64,000 bases of DNA, taken from assembly GCA_017871115.1 (NCBI GenBank), contig JAFCIZ010000008.1:434001-498000 (forward strand), read 5' to 3'. Position 1 is the stretch's first letter, and each line of letters starts with the position of its first letter. This stretch comes from Cunninghamella blakesleeana (Eukaryota; Mucoromycota; Mucoromycetes; Mucorales; Cunninghamellaceae). Of this stretch, positions 12,118-24,548 are shown one piece after another. Below the pieces are notes generated by a model. That model was not told the DNA's origin and made no database searches. It saw only the letters and a program-made list of their open reading frames with translations. Position numbers and translations under genes: made by a program.

Positions 12118-14542
12118 TTATTCATGATGATACTGATGCTGATGATGATAATTTTTTGATTGTTTTGATATTTTTTTTTTAGAACTTTGATTCATATTAG
12201 AAGAATGCTGACCTTCTGCGTTCTCTTCATTATTTTGTATAAATGGTGAGGATGATTGTTGTTGATAATGCTGGCGTTGGTTTGTATCATTACTATGATG
12301 GGTATATTTATGATAAGATTTATTTGGATAGTGATGACGACGAGAAGTTGGTTGATGACGTTGCCCTTGTGGTGTAGAGGTTGGTATTGATGGTAAAGGT
12401 TGTTGCTGCTGTGGTGTAGTTTGCCATGATTCATTATTATTATTCATTGAAGATGGGATATCTAAATCAAAATGCTGCCATTCATTCACATGATCTCCTT
12501 CATTCTTTACCCATTCACTAGCTTCTTTCCATTTTTTTTCTATTACGTCCTCTTTTTCTTCGTCTATTTTAGAGGGTAAACCCCACCCACCACCTGTTTC
12601 ATCTAAATAAGGCTCATCTCCCCATTGTTGTTGTTGTAACGTAGTAGTGGGATCTTCATCTCTTTTTTCATCTTTTACCCAATCGATTTGTGGATCCCAA
12701 GGTATTTGATCATGTTTATGGGTATTCCATCCAATTTTTTTTACTTTATTTCTTTTTAACAATTTTTGAAAAGAGGATTGTGATGACATTGAGTTCTTTC
12801 GTTGTTTATTTTTTGATGATTCTTTAATTTCGATTGGATTTGATCTTTCTATTGTTGTTATTTGTTGGTGCAGATCATTCATATTGAATAATTCACGATC
12901 TGTTTCTGTTTCATTTTCATCATCTTTATCTTTTTTCATACCACCAGACCTTGTTGTTGGTGTTTTTTGATATCTATTATAATGATTAAATTTGGAACCA
13001 TGTTGTTGCTGTTGTTGTCGTTGTTGATGTAAAGAAGAATGTTCATGTTGATAATAGCCTTTAGATTTCGCTTGGCCACCAAAAGGAGACACTACAACGC
13101 CATCATAAGGCCCACCAGGTAAGCTTCCTTTTAATAATTGACGTAAATAATCATAATCAGGCTGATCCATAAATTGTAATTTTCTAGGATATTCTATAAA
13201 TTGAAGAATACCCTTTGGTAAACCAGCACACAAATCACTCATAAAGGTGTCTACTTTTAATTGTTTCATTCGGTCCCAACCGGCTTTTGAGTTTTTGGCT
13301 TGAACTCCGGTCCAAGGTAATGTACCCAATAATAGATCAAGTAGAATGTACCCAATACTTTCTATATCATCTCTACGACTATGTGATTTACCACGGTGAA
13401 CGTTAATAGAGGCATATCTTGCCGTTCCTGTTTTGTTTCGTATATGTTTTTTCACATCAGGTAACGCTTTCCCAGTTTCCGGATCACGCCAATAACATGC
13501 CAATCCATAATCTACAGCATATATTTTTGGATATTCATATTTTTCACCCTGGCCATATCCCCATACTTTTTCAAATACTTCATGACAGGTTAACTTTTTA
13601 TAATTGATAGTAGGCATTCCAGATTCATCCATCGATTCAATCATTTCAGGTTCTGGTAAATGGCATTTTGAAGCAAATAAAAAATTATCAGGTTTTACAT
13701 CACGAAAAATGACACCACGCTGATGAATATGTTCTACGATTGTGACCTATGACGAGAAAGAAGTATAAATAATAATAATAGTAATATTTATATAAATATA
13801 AATATAAATTTTATTTTCTTTTATTTTTCATATGGATGTTTAATTTATTATCGTTCAGTATCTATTTAATTTTACCATCTGACAACCTAAATCCAAAACA
13901 ACATCCAAAGGTATATCTTTGACATTTTCACGTAATTGATTTATATTTGGTCCAAGTAAATCTAATATAATGCAATCAAATCCATCAAATTGCCCATACC
14001 AATGACATTGAGGAATACCAGCTATGATTTTTTAAAAAAAGAAAAAGGTTTATATGTATATTAATATTATCGCTTATATACAGTATACGGATTATTATTA
14101 AAAATATTATATTTTAAACTCACGTCCACCAGCTAGTACGTCGTACATAATATGTTCATGTTTTAACTGTGGATGTTTCATTTTTAATGATTCTCTTTTT
14201 ATAGCATAATGTCTACCAGTATTTACATCACGTACTATCAATATATATATATATATAAATAAATAAAAAAAGTTTGTTTTTTAATATTGATCTTTTTTTT
14301 ATTTGTTTTGATTTGATTTTATGCATAAATTTTATAATTATAATTATTTTACCTTCAAAAACTTCGCCAAAAGATCCTTCCCCAATTTTATTTAATACAA
14401 CCCATTGATCCGCAACAACAATATCACAACTATTTTGGCTTAAATCAGTATGGTGGCTATCATAAGAAGAGTGTTCCATTTTTAAAGAAGAAGATAAACC
14501 ATATTCTTTTTTAATAGAAGTAGAAGAATGTGGAGTAGTCAT
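12118..14542 (-). CDS. casein kinase 1-like protein kinase with Q/H-rich tail
   Basis: Four exons, 691 aa: 14353-14542, 14124-14234, 13876-14021, 12118-13746. Domain order: 45-residue leader, CK1-type kinase (about 47-370), then a low-complexity Q/H/S/N-rich tail. Visible kinase features: Gly loop IGEGSFGEV (53-61), AIK with Lys76, LLGPNINQL, FRDVKPDN (163-170, catalytic Asp165), DYG (228-230) in place of DFG, and the CK1 signature TGTARYASINVHRGKSHSRR followed by DDIESIGYIL. The stretch between the catalytic loop and DYG is roughly 50 residues, longer than in typical CK1, and begins after NFLFA. All metal- and ATP-binding residues I can place are present, so activity is likely. CK1 kinases phosphorylate acidic or primed Ser/Thr. 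It diverges from the coiled-coil gene at 15284 across about 740 bp. Confidence 0.88.
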
Positions 14543-15283
14543 TCAAAATAAATAAATAAATAAATAAATTAGAATGATAAAATAATAATAAATAACAAGT
14601 AATAATAATAATACTTTATTATTATTAGTATTCTTTCTTCTATACGATGATCGTGTTGTAAAATATAATTATCCGAATATATAAAATGACTTCAATATGA
14701 AACGGGCTATAATAAAAAAAAAGTTATTTTTTGAAAAGATAAAAAAAAGTAAGGGAGAGAGGGGAGGAAAATAATAGAGTAAGGTAGAATTATATAAATG
14801 GAAAAAAAAGTAATTTTATATATATATAAATATATATTTAAAATGACAATAAAATATAGTTTATTGTTTAAAAAAGAATAATAAAGTAAGAGTGAAAAAG
14901 TGTGAAAATTTTTTTGTTCCCCTAACAAAATTAAAAAAAAAATCCCGGACTTTTAAAATTACTATAATGAAAAACCATTCTCTCTCTCCCCTTTTGATAT
15001 TTTTCACTCTTTTCCTCCTATTCACTTTTTATAATGAACGTGTTTTCATATACTTTTTATATGTTTTCTTAACCCCCTCTCTTTGCTTTTTATGCGTGTT
15101 CATTTTCTTATTCTTATTATTATAATAACAATGTAAAACAACTCAGTCCCCTAATTTGCATAATAATTATATATATTTTATATTTTATATTCCGTTTTTA
15201 TATATCTTCTTCTTTCTTTTATATTTTACTTTTTCACTTTTTTAAATTAATTTGTTATATTCATTATAATAACAACAATAATA
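14543..15283. promoter_or_regulatory. divergent intergenic region between CK1-like kinase and coiled-coil gene
   Basis: About 740 bp serving both 5' ends. It contains polypyrimidine stretches (for example TCTCTCTCCCC near 14980) and AT tracts. No specific factor site could be assigned; ORFs in it are low-complexity. Confidence 0.5.
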
Positions 15284-15479
15284 ATGCTTCACGTACAAGA
15301 ATCACTTCCTCATAACAATTTAATGTTTGGTGGTGGACGTTTAACACCTTCTTCAACAAGTGTTAGTCTTAGTAGTCATTTACAGCCTTCTTTATCTTCT
15401 TCAAGATCAACTAGAGTTATTGAACAGCTACATGAAAAGCTAGAAAGAATACAAAAAGAAGTAGCAAGTACTCGTTCTC

Positions 15480-15528
<49 letters not shown>

Positions 15529-16448
15529 TATAAAAGAAAGGGTTTTTCCCCTTACATATATTTTATATAAATAATAATAGTGGAGAAGATATATTTATAT
15601 ATAAAAGAGAGGAGGAAGAAAGGGAGAAGGAAAAGGGAGAAGGAAAGAATAAAAGAGAGGGGAAAAAAAAAAAAAGAGTTTATGCATAAAAAAGTATATA
15701 TATAGATAAACACATGATGTGCCAACTCTTATTCTTTTATATTTATATCATCTTTTTAATATAGTTGGAAAATGCACGAGAAATGAAAAAGCAATGTGAA
15801 TCACAAAATAAAACCTATATAGAATCCAATAAACAATACCGAATTCATATCCAAAGTTTAATGCATGTATTAGAAACAAAACAACAGCAATTAGATCATA
15901 CCAAAACATCTTCCGTTTCAATGGAAACTCAAGTTAAACAATTAAAAGATGAAGCATTAAATTCAAGACAACAATTGGAAGCTTTAAGAAAAAAAGAACA
16001 AGTTTTAGCAAAAGAAAGAGACATGGCTGTAGCAAAAAAAGAACAATGGGAAAGACAATCCATAGTATTGCATTCATCTTTGGATCAATTGAACCATCGA
16101 TTAGAAAAGGAAATGGGCAATTTAAAACAAGAATGGGAAATGATTCAATTGAAAGTTAATCAAATGAAACAGCAACATGATCTTCATTTAAATCAAGTAG
16201 TGCTTCAAATGGATCAATTTGTTATGCATCGTCAATTACAATTCCATCAGTTATCTTCATCTCAAGAACAATTGGTACATCAACATCAATCCTGGTTTGA
16301 CACTGTTCAACATCAATTAATTCTTCTTGAGGAGGCTATTGCTCAATCTGGCACTGTGACCGATGATTTTCATAGAGCTGCTAATCAATGTCGTGGAGAA
16401 CTGAATGGTTTAATCATGAAAATCCGTGCTTACACTATTGGCGTATAA
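15284..16448 (+). CDS. coiled-coil protein, possibly She3-like
   Basis: Two exons, 15284-15481 and 15765-16448, 293 aa, joined in phase 0 across a 283-bp intron that starts with a (TA)n run and holds a purine-rich GGAGAAGG tract. The N-terminus is G/S/T-rich (MLHVQESLPHNNLMFGGGRL). From about residue 45 the chain is an almost continuous coiled coil: VIEQLHEKLERIQKEVASTR, then long E/K/Q heptads to about residue 235, ending NGLIMKIRAYTIGV. The first helix resembles the start of fungal SWI5-dependent HO expression protein 3 (She3) family members, which act as adaptors for myosin-based RNA transport, but the likeness is weak and any long coiled coil could give it. Length is shorter than yeast She3 (425 aa). 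Start is the first ATG of the open frame. Confidence 0.75.
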
Positions 16449-16859
16449 TAATACTAATAATAATAATCTTCTCCTTTTTTTATTTTTATTTTTATTCTTA
16501 TTATTTTGTATATAGTAATTTTATTATTATTATTATTATCATTTATTGTCACATATTTTTTTTTAATTCATTTTAATTTTTTAATACCAAACTTTAATCT
16601 TATTTCAATCTTTTTTAATCTTATTCCTCCATCTTCACTACTTTTTTTATTTTTTTTGATATCAATATATTTTTATTTATAATTTATAATTTAATAAACC
16701 AAAATCACAATAATAAAATAAAAAAATGAAAAATAATTTAATTTACAATAAGAAATATAACAGAGTAACGGCTTGTTTAATATAAGTTTAATAATCATAA
16801 TAATAAATATATAATTTATCATCACCTTTTGCTTTTTTTTAAATAACAATAATAATAAT
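16449..16859. other. convergent 3' flanks
   Basis: Between the 3' ends of the coiled-coil gene and the V-ATPase gene. Only AT-rich DNA with ATT/TTA repeats; likely holds both polyadenylation regions. Confidence 0.6.
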
Positions 16860-19800
16860 CTATTCATCATCATCTAATATAATTGATTTAAAAGTAAATG
16901 GTTGAAAAGCATACCCATCTGCGTGATAAAATTTCCCGTCAAATTCAACCCAATGTAAACGTAACGTATGTAAAAATGCTGATAAACCTTCCATACCAAT
17001 AAGAATAAAACATGTTAATGAAAACCATACCGCAAATCCAACCACTAATCCTATGGTTCCACCAATGCCCTTAAAATTAAACCAAATTTTTAATGTCATA
17101 TCCCAAAGTACACTTGATAATTCTGTTTCGAGTAGAAAATTAAATAAATTAAAAAATAAAATAAAGGATAGAAAGGGTAGAGTCAGTATATTTTTTTTTA
17201 CATTTTCTTATTTTTTATTGTTATATCAATATAAATAAAAATAAAATCAATAATACTTACGAGCATGTGCTAATGATAAAGCCCAGAGACGTAAATAAGA
17301 TGCTGTATTTGAAATGCAATTTAAACAAAATTCAATAGTATGGATAGTTTGATGAATCATTTCTTCACTAAAATCAAACTATTATATATGTTATTTTTTT
17401 TAAAAAAAAAGCAAATAATGAGTGAATAATTTTTTTTTTATTTTTTCCTAATAAAATCTCGTTAAGAATGGATCAAAATTACCTCTTCTTCTTCAGGGTC
17501 ATCAATAGCAACTTCTGTTGATCCACCAGCCATATTTAATCTATTTTCTTCATCTGATAAATGTTCATCATCTGCTACTGTAGTATATTGATGAGTGCTA
17601 TGTTGTTTTTTTAAATAATAAGGTTTGGCAAACCACATCCAAGGAACACAAACTACGGCTATTAATAATAAAAAGACTTGGATGACTCCCTATATATATA
17701 TATATATATATAATAAATATAATGTATTTTTTTAAATAAAAAAAGTCAACCAAGTGAATTTTAGATCTATATAGATAATGTTTATTATTACTAATGCTTT
17801 TTTCCTTTACCTGACCAGTATATAGTTGTTCACCGGGAATAATAGAGCCAGGGGATAAAAACATATAAATCAACATATTCAATAAATTAGGAGGAGCATT
17901 TCGAATAAGTTCGCCTTGAGCATCTCTTTCATACCAATTCACACTCCATTTATATAAAATACAAAATACTAAATAACCAAAAATAGATTCCATGAATAAT
18001 ATTTGAGGTAGGAATTCTAACCAAATATAGATCTTCTTCTTATAATATAAATGATTACACACATTAAGACAGATAGCAAATGACATCTATATATAAAGAA
18101 ACAATAAAAATAAAAATAATAGCAATAATAATAATCATTATTATTATTATTATTTTAAATATGAGCAGTTTATATATGTATTTGATATTACTATATATTT
18201 TTTCTATCTAATATTTATCGCTTACATGAATAACACCAAGAATAATAGCTTGCTTCATTTTGTATGGATTAGTGAACAATAAAAAATTTTCTGATCCATG
18301 CCATGCCTAGTACATTGAAAATATAAATAGAATAAAATAATATCAATATCTATATCTATTTTTTATTTTTAAGCAAAGTATAATTTTTCTATTAAAATAA
18401 AAGTGATTTTATATCTTACAGGATCAAGACCAATAGAATAAGTTTTTCCGTTAGGTATACCTTCAATAGTATCGGTGGCATTATTTACAGTTGGCCAATC
18501 AAAACCAGAATCAAAAAGATTGAGTGATAAAGAAAATATATCATTATACATAATCCCAGTAAAAATGGAGAAAATACCCATCATTAGCATCATGTATCGA
18601 CCACCAAAAAACATTTTAAAAATCTAAACATATAATTTTTTTTAGAAAACAACATTTTCTCTTTTTCTATTTCTTTTCTGTTTCCATTTATTTTATATAT
18701 TTATATGTATGTTTTTATATTTTTACCTCTCCATTATTTGATTCCAATTTCTTTTCATTTAATACTAAATATAAGGCAGCTAAAAACATTAAAAAACCAT
18801 GTCCAATATCACCAAACATAACAGCAAATAAAAATGGAAAAGATATAAGAGTAAAAATACCAGGATTCACTTCACGGTATCTGGCTATACCATAAGCATC
18901 AATGATATTTTGAAATCCTTCTGTAAATTTATTAGTTCTTTGATATGTGGGTGGTTTTTTATTTGTACGTAATTCTGTAATAATAGCTGATAAACCTGAT
19001 CCAGAGGCATCCTGTATTTTTAAAAAAAAGAAAAATAAATTTATCAAGAAAATTAAAGATCGCCTTGATTTTTATTTATAATTTTAAATATTTAATTTCT
19101 TACCGTAGCATTTTTAAGTGATTGTTGTATAAGAGACATATCATCGGAAGGACACCAACCTTCAGCAATTAAACATTTTCGACTACCATCATAATTGAAC
19201 AAATTCATAGTATCGTAGATTGCTTTTTCTTTACGGACAATTGTTGTCCAAGCGTTAAGATTTTCAGATATTGATGTTAATTCTGCACGTCTTGCTTGAT
19301 TAATATTCGATAATACCTATAATTAAAATTAATAAATAAAGAAATAGAAAAAAAATAAAAATAAAATAAATATGTAAACTATTTTAAACATGTTGACTTT
19401 ATTTTTATTTTATTTTTTGCCTACATTATTTAAATCTTCAATTCTAGATGTTGTTTCCAATAATTTATCTCTTCTTATTTCTTCTGATGGATCTATATTA
19501 TACAAGGTAGCACCCATACTTTCCGATATTTTACGTATTTTATTAAGTACTTCTTGACCATGAGCAAATACCGCAAATACATTCTTATCCACCAACTCAT
19601 CATCGTTATCTAAATCAATAATAGGCTCATCAATTTCCGTTGAATTCATATACAAATTACCACGTAGAGCTCTCCATAAAATACGCTCAAATGTTGGTAA
19701 TCTCGATCGTTTGATAACGCCAGTAACAAATCCAATGGATAACTGTCCTAATTCAAAATGTTGTTGTTCTTCATTTTGATCTAATAATGGGATTATATCA

Positions 19801-20681
19801 TCACTACTACTATTATTCATAATTCCATCAAATCCATTGTTGTTATTCCCTATATCCTGTCTTGCTTCTGCCTATATATGGTAGTTATTAAATTTTAAAT
19901 TTTAATTTATTTATATACATAAATATATTTATAGAAATACACTTATATATTTCTATACAACTATTTAGTTTTTTTTATTCTTTTTCTATTTTTTCCCCTG
20001 TTTATTATTTATTTAGTCTATATACCTGGTTAAAAAATGCAGCCGTTTCTCGTAATACATGACGAAGTTCAGTTAACTGTAAATATCGTTTTTGTAAACT
20101 TTCATAAGATGTTGTCATTTCTATAAGTTTGCTTTCATGTTCATTTAATATTTCTTGTAAATTATCCAATTCTTGTGTTGATCTAGAACGTGTTGCTGTG
20201 TTAAATATTGAGCGAAAAGGAATTCCTGTGCGTTTAATTTGATGATGAAAGTATCCTATTATTGTGTTTTTTTTAAAAAAAATAAAAAAATACAAGAAAA
20301 AGTAACAAAAACAATAGATTAACAAAGCAATAAAATAAAAGAAGGAACTAGCTATATATATACATAAAATTGTTACTTACTACACTGTCTATCCATATCA
20401 TCTAGTCGCCTTATTTCATTAACAAAGGATCGTTGAAAACTATTTACTTCAGGATTTAACTATAAATAATAAAGTAATATATAAATATAAATAAATATTT
20501 TTATTCCATTATTATTATTATATATATATATATATATGTTGGTTTTGTTTTTACATACATCTCTAAATTGAACTTTGCCGAGTTCACCTAAAGCTGCAAT
20601 ACAAGGTTGAGCTACTTCCATAGGTATATATAATTGTATAAGAGACATCTCTTCCGAACGGAAGAGTGCATTGGGTGGCAT
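16860..20681 (-). CDS. VPH1: V-type proton ATPase 116-kDa subunit a
   Basis: Twelve exons, 841 aa: 20559-20681, 20381-20459, 20026-20255, 19425-19871, 19104-19316, 18727-19011, 18420-18623, 18226-18306, 17811-18086, 17483-17689, 17261-17378, 16860-17122. The total equals the usual family length (yeast Vph1, 840 aa). N-terminal cytosolic half starts [20 protein letters not shown] and includes [20 protein letters not shown] and the LIAEGWCP motif. The membrane half begins around [39 protein letters not shown] near residues 742-761 carries the essential buried arginine (Arg745 here, equivalent to yeast Arg735) that exchanges protons with the c-ring. A D/E-rich loop ([10 protein letters not shown]) precedes the last helices. 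Subunit a forms the V0 half-channels. Whether this is the vacuolar (Vph1) or Golgi (Stv1) type cannot be told. Confidence 0.95.
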
Positions 20682-21419
20682 AATATTAATTAAAAATAGT
20701 ATGTAACTACAAAAAAGACGTGGTCTAAAATAGTTTTTTAAAAGAAAATTATACACGAAGAAAGAAGAAAAAGAGGAGTGAACAAAAAAAAAAAAGGAAA
20801 TTCTTTTTAAATTTAAAAATCTATGTGTGACAAAAAAAATTAAAATTCCGTATGCTTTTTTTTTTTGTTAATGATCGAATATCTATTTCTACTAAATTTT
20901 TCTGTTTATTACATTATGGTACTTGAACCAATTAAAGAAAAAAAAATATTTTTTCTTTATGATTGTAACCATTATTAATAATTCCTAAATAAAACCCATA
21001 TTAAAAACGGAGTTATTGTGATTTTATTTTACAATGGATCAATATAATAACCATTTCATTGAAAAACAAATAGTTGTCAATTTATTGTTTTTATCAGATT
21101 GAGTATTTAAAATCTAATCAGTAATGAAATGGCATGAAATAAAATTAAAAAAATAAAATAAAAAAATGCATCCACCTTCATTTTAGAGTTTTTTTAAAAA
21201 TATAAATCAATTGTATAATTGATAATAATCAGTATATATATTTCAATTGGTAGAGTAATTATACTTAAAAAATAAAACAAAAAATATATTATTATTTAAT
21301 TCATTATTGTGCATCTAAAAATCTATATAATCATTTGAAAGTTGTTTATTTAAGATTAATTTTTTATTATCTAACCAATTCTATACATCTATTGCTTTTT
21401 ATTTTTTATTTTTGTTTTA
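20682..21419. other. V-ATPase gene upstream region / HET gene 3' flank
   Basis: AT-rich. The region just above 20681 is the probable V-ATPase promoter. No supported ORF or repeat. Confidence 0.5.
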
Positions 21420-23354
21420 TTAATATACATTAAAGATATAGTCATCAGTACAACATGAATAATTAGTATAATTCACGTAAAGATCTATACCTTCACCTTC
21501 CGTCACATTATGTACTGAAAGTAATATCCATCTATTTTGATTTACATTGCCAATTAAAAAAAGCTCGTTACCTTTACGAGGGGGAAGGTCTGTGTAGCCT
21601 GGAAATGAAAACGTAAAAAAAGGCAAACGAACATATCTTAAGCTACCATCATCCTTTAATGAATAAGTTGATAAAAACTCCTGATTGAAGTTAGTATTTT
21701 CCATTGTATGAATAAAGTATTTAATTGCTTTGATAGAAAGGTAACGATGATGGGTATTTAATTGAATAGATAATAGATTTTCAGTGTAGATGAGTTCCTT
21801 TTTATTATTAATATTATCCAACATATATTTTACTGAATCAACATTTCCAAATTTATCGAATGCATACTTTAACAAATCAGCAGAGTAGTCTTGATGTGCA
21901 AGATCAATGTCGTCTTTTTCGTATATATATATAGGCTCAGAGTCGTTGTAACTGGCATAAGAAGGAAGGATAGGGAAACTTGTAAAATAGGAACAAGCTC
22001 GAAGTAAATTGGCTTTATCCCATAAATCATCCATCAATTCGTATAATTTCAATCTAATGGATGTCATATCTGTAATATTCCAATTTGATATTGTATTTTC
22101 GTCTTTAATCCAATGCTTGTATTTATCCCATGATGGCAAAATGGCATTAAATCGGTCCTCATTTCTAGTTGCACCTGAATTTAATAACATATTTATATGA
22201 TATTGTCGTATAAATATTGTTTTTAAGAAGCTGATGAACATATCGCTATTATCCACATCTTCATAAAAGATGATGTATCTGTTGTTATTATTAGTATTTA
22301 CATTTAGAGATTGTTGGTCAAAGGAGTAGGAGAAAAAATTAGACATTCCGTTATGTAATAGATGTATAAATATATATTTTAATGGGGTTTTTTGATTTTC
22401 ATATTTATCTTCTGCAATTTGATATTCGCTAATCACCCAAACACGACTTGACCAATCCTGTATGAGATAGGCCAAAAATTGATAGGCTTTTTTTATATCT
22501 TCATTTTCTGTTTGTATTGCTTTATCAATGTTGGTTTGCTGATGAGGACCATTTATAAAATTTTCGTTTTCTTTCATCCCATATTTCTTGATTGACTGAT
22601 TATTATTAAGAATGCTTTCGTAGATTGTTTTTTTATACTTAATTATTAAAGTAATCATTTCTCTATTTGCTGTATTTTTCCATAAATACTCTTTATGTAA
22701 ATCAGGTACTGCCAAGATGTAAGCTGCTCTTTTATATATTGTTGACATTTTTAAAATGGTCTCCTTTTTCGTTGCATGATTTTGTTGATCCACTGAAATA
22801 GTATCGATCCATAAATAAGGTATTTCTTTTAAATCTGGTTCATGTTTAATAAAATAACAAAGTATTGATAAATCTCTTAAACCAAATGAAGTAATATGAG
22901 CTGTATAATCAGGCGTTGGTACTAATTGTTCGTTCAATTCGCCCCAGCGATATGATATGGTAATGTATTTCAAACTTTCATCATACATATTCTTTTTCAC
23001 GCAATTTAATTTGTAGCCTTCCTCGTCAAAAAAAATTGTATTTTTTATATCCACAAGTATAATTTCAAACACTTTTTCTAAATTTAAAAGGAGTGAAATA
23101 AAAAAATAATAGTAAGAATTATTCAATTTAATTCATAATAGTAAGCTCTTCCTTTTTAAATTTACATGTTATGAATGGCTATTATTACCTTTTTCTTTTT
23201 CGCGTCTAAAATAATCTAGCACTGTTTTTTTCTTTGGTAATATTGAAAAGTAATCTTGGAGGATGGTTTGTTTTAGCTGTTTTATTTTACGTGTGGTTCG
23301 TTTATTTGATTTATTATTGCAATGGATATAGTTGAAGAGTGTTGTTTGTATCAT
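21420..23354 (-). CDS. HET-domain protein with PIP-box-like first exon (copy 1)
   Basis: Two exons, 23189-23354 and 21420-23077, 607 aa, phase-1 junction. Exon 1 (55 residues) holds three related short motifs: QTTLFNYI (3-10), QTILQDYF (29-36), and KKTVLDYF (42-49) within a Lys/Arg-rich context. QTILQDYF fits the PCNA-interacting consensus Q-x-x-[ILM]-x-x-aromatic-aromatic. Exon 2 has the three blocks of the fungal HET domain in order: YITISYRWGE (93-102), YLWIDTISVDQ (143-153), IYKRAAYILAVPD (169-181). A WSSRVWVISEYQIA block, common in HET proteins, lies further on. The C-terminal about 300 residues are unrecognised. HET domains trigger vegetative incompatibility cell death in ascomycetes and are distantly related to TIR folds; the role here is unknown. 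The second-exon frame continues upstream past its first ATG, so exon 1 is needed for a start and is supported by two paralogues. Confidence 0.85.
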
Positions 23355-23867
23355 TGTATCATTATTAATGTAGTTATAAAATGCAATGATAAATACTTAA
23401 AAACAAAAGGTGAAGAAAGAATGTGTTGGGTTTGAAAAATATAAAAAATCAAAGTTACTTTTTATGTTCAACCATTTTCCAAATTCAGCTCACATATAAA
23501 AATCTTCATAAAATTTAATTCTAATAAAAAACAAGCCCTTTCACATAAAAATTTTCTAACATTTATTGGACTCAATTATTAACTTTTTGATAGCTATAAT
23601 TTTATTATTTAATTTCATAATATTATCCTTTTATTTTGGTTTGTTAACAAGTCGAACTATCTATTTAATCCTTATAAATCCTTATAATTTGGATCATTTT
23701 AAGGATTTCAATACAAGAAAAAGAAAAACAACTGACTTTGAAATTTTTAAATAAAAATTAATGGGTTCCACACAACTAGAATTTGTTATTTTAATTTTAT
23801 ATTTGAAAAGTGAACGAGACCACCATACTACTTTGAGATTAACCCGCCTACCCACCCGCTCTATATC

Positions 23868-23920
23868 AAAGAAGAAAAAGAAGAAAAAGAAAAAGAAAAA
23901 GAAGAAGAAGAAGAAGAATA
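23868..23920. repeat. GAA/AAG-rich purine microsatellite
   Basis: Imperfect run of GAAGAAAAAGAAAAAG units ending in about five pure GAA units, upstream of 7TM copy A. Not found near the other two copies. Confidence 0.7.
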
Positions 23921-24087
23921 TTTGAAAGATCAGTTTTTTCCTGTAGGAAGAGAGGATGCATTTTTTTTTTTTTTTTTGAGTAGAAAATATTTTTTAGGAT
24001 AATTGTTTTATATAAATGTTGATTTTGCGATTCTTATATGGAAACCGTTAATTCCATTAGTAAATGCTGCACTTTAATTCATTGTAC

Positions 24088-24122
24088 CACATAAAGGTAC
24101 CAATTTTGTGATTTTCACATCT
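24088..24122 (+). promoter_or_regulatory. conserved upstream block of the 7TM genes, copy A
   Basis: Core ACCAATTTTGTGATTTTC followed by a T tract, about 450 bp upstream of the copy A start codon. The same core, order and following T tract recur upstream of copies B and C. Conservation in otherwise degenerate AT-rich DNA suggests a retained promoter element or conserved 5' leader. Confidence 0.5.
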
Positions 24123-24548
24123 TTTTTTTTTTTTTTCTCTGGTTTATTTTTTTTTTTTTTTTTATTTTTATAAAATAAAAAATATGTCAACAGACAATAA
24201 ATTTTATTTCTTTCTTTCTTTTGTACCTTTTTTTATTATTTTTTATTTTTTTATTTTTTTACTTTTTCATACTTTATTAATTTATTGTTTGAATTAGTAA
24301 TGTCTCATTTCTCATTCTTATAAAAAATAATAGTATAAATAATAGTTTATAAAAGAAAAAGGTTATTTGTAAATTATATACAAACATATACACACAGACT
24401 TTTACAAAAAAAATACTATTACAACGACAATAAAAATAACAATAGCTTTGAATAAACTTATAGATATATAAATTCTCACGCTAATAAACATATAATAAAA
24501 CATACACACATATATATATTCATACTTATACAAATATAATCATACAAT

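Larger units (their letters stand above)
23355..24548. promoter_or_regulatory. divergent upstream region of HET copy 1 and 7TM copy A
   Basis: About 1.2 kb. Contains an (AAG)n-like purine tract at about 23868-23920, long T tracts, and at 24092-24120 the conserved upstream block shared with the other two 7TM genes. ORF-like stretches at 23566-23754 show no family. Confidence 0.5.

Noticed and set aside
23566..23754. 62-codon ORF upstream of HET copy 1
   Set aside because: Hydrophobic run in promoter DNA without recognised motifs.
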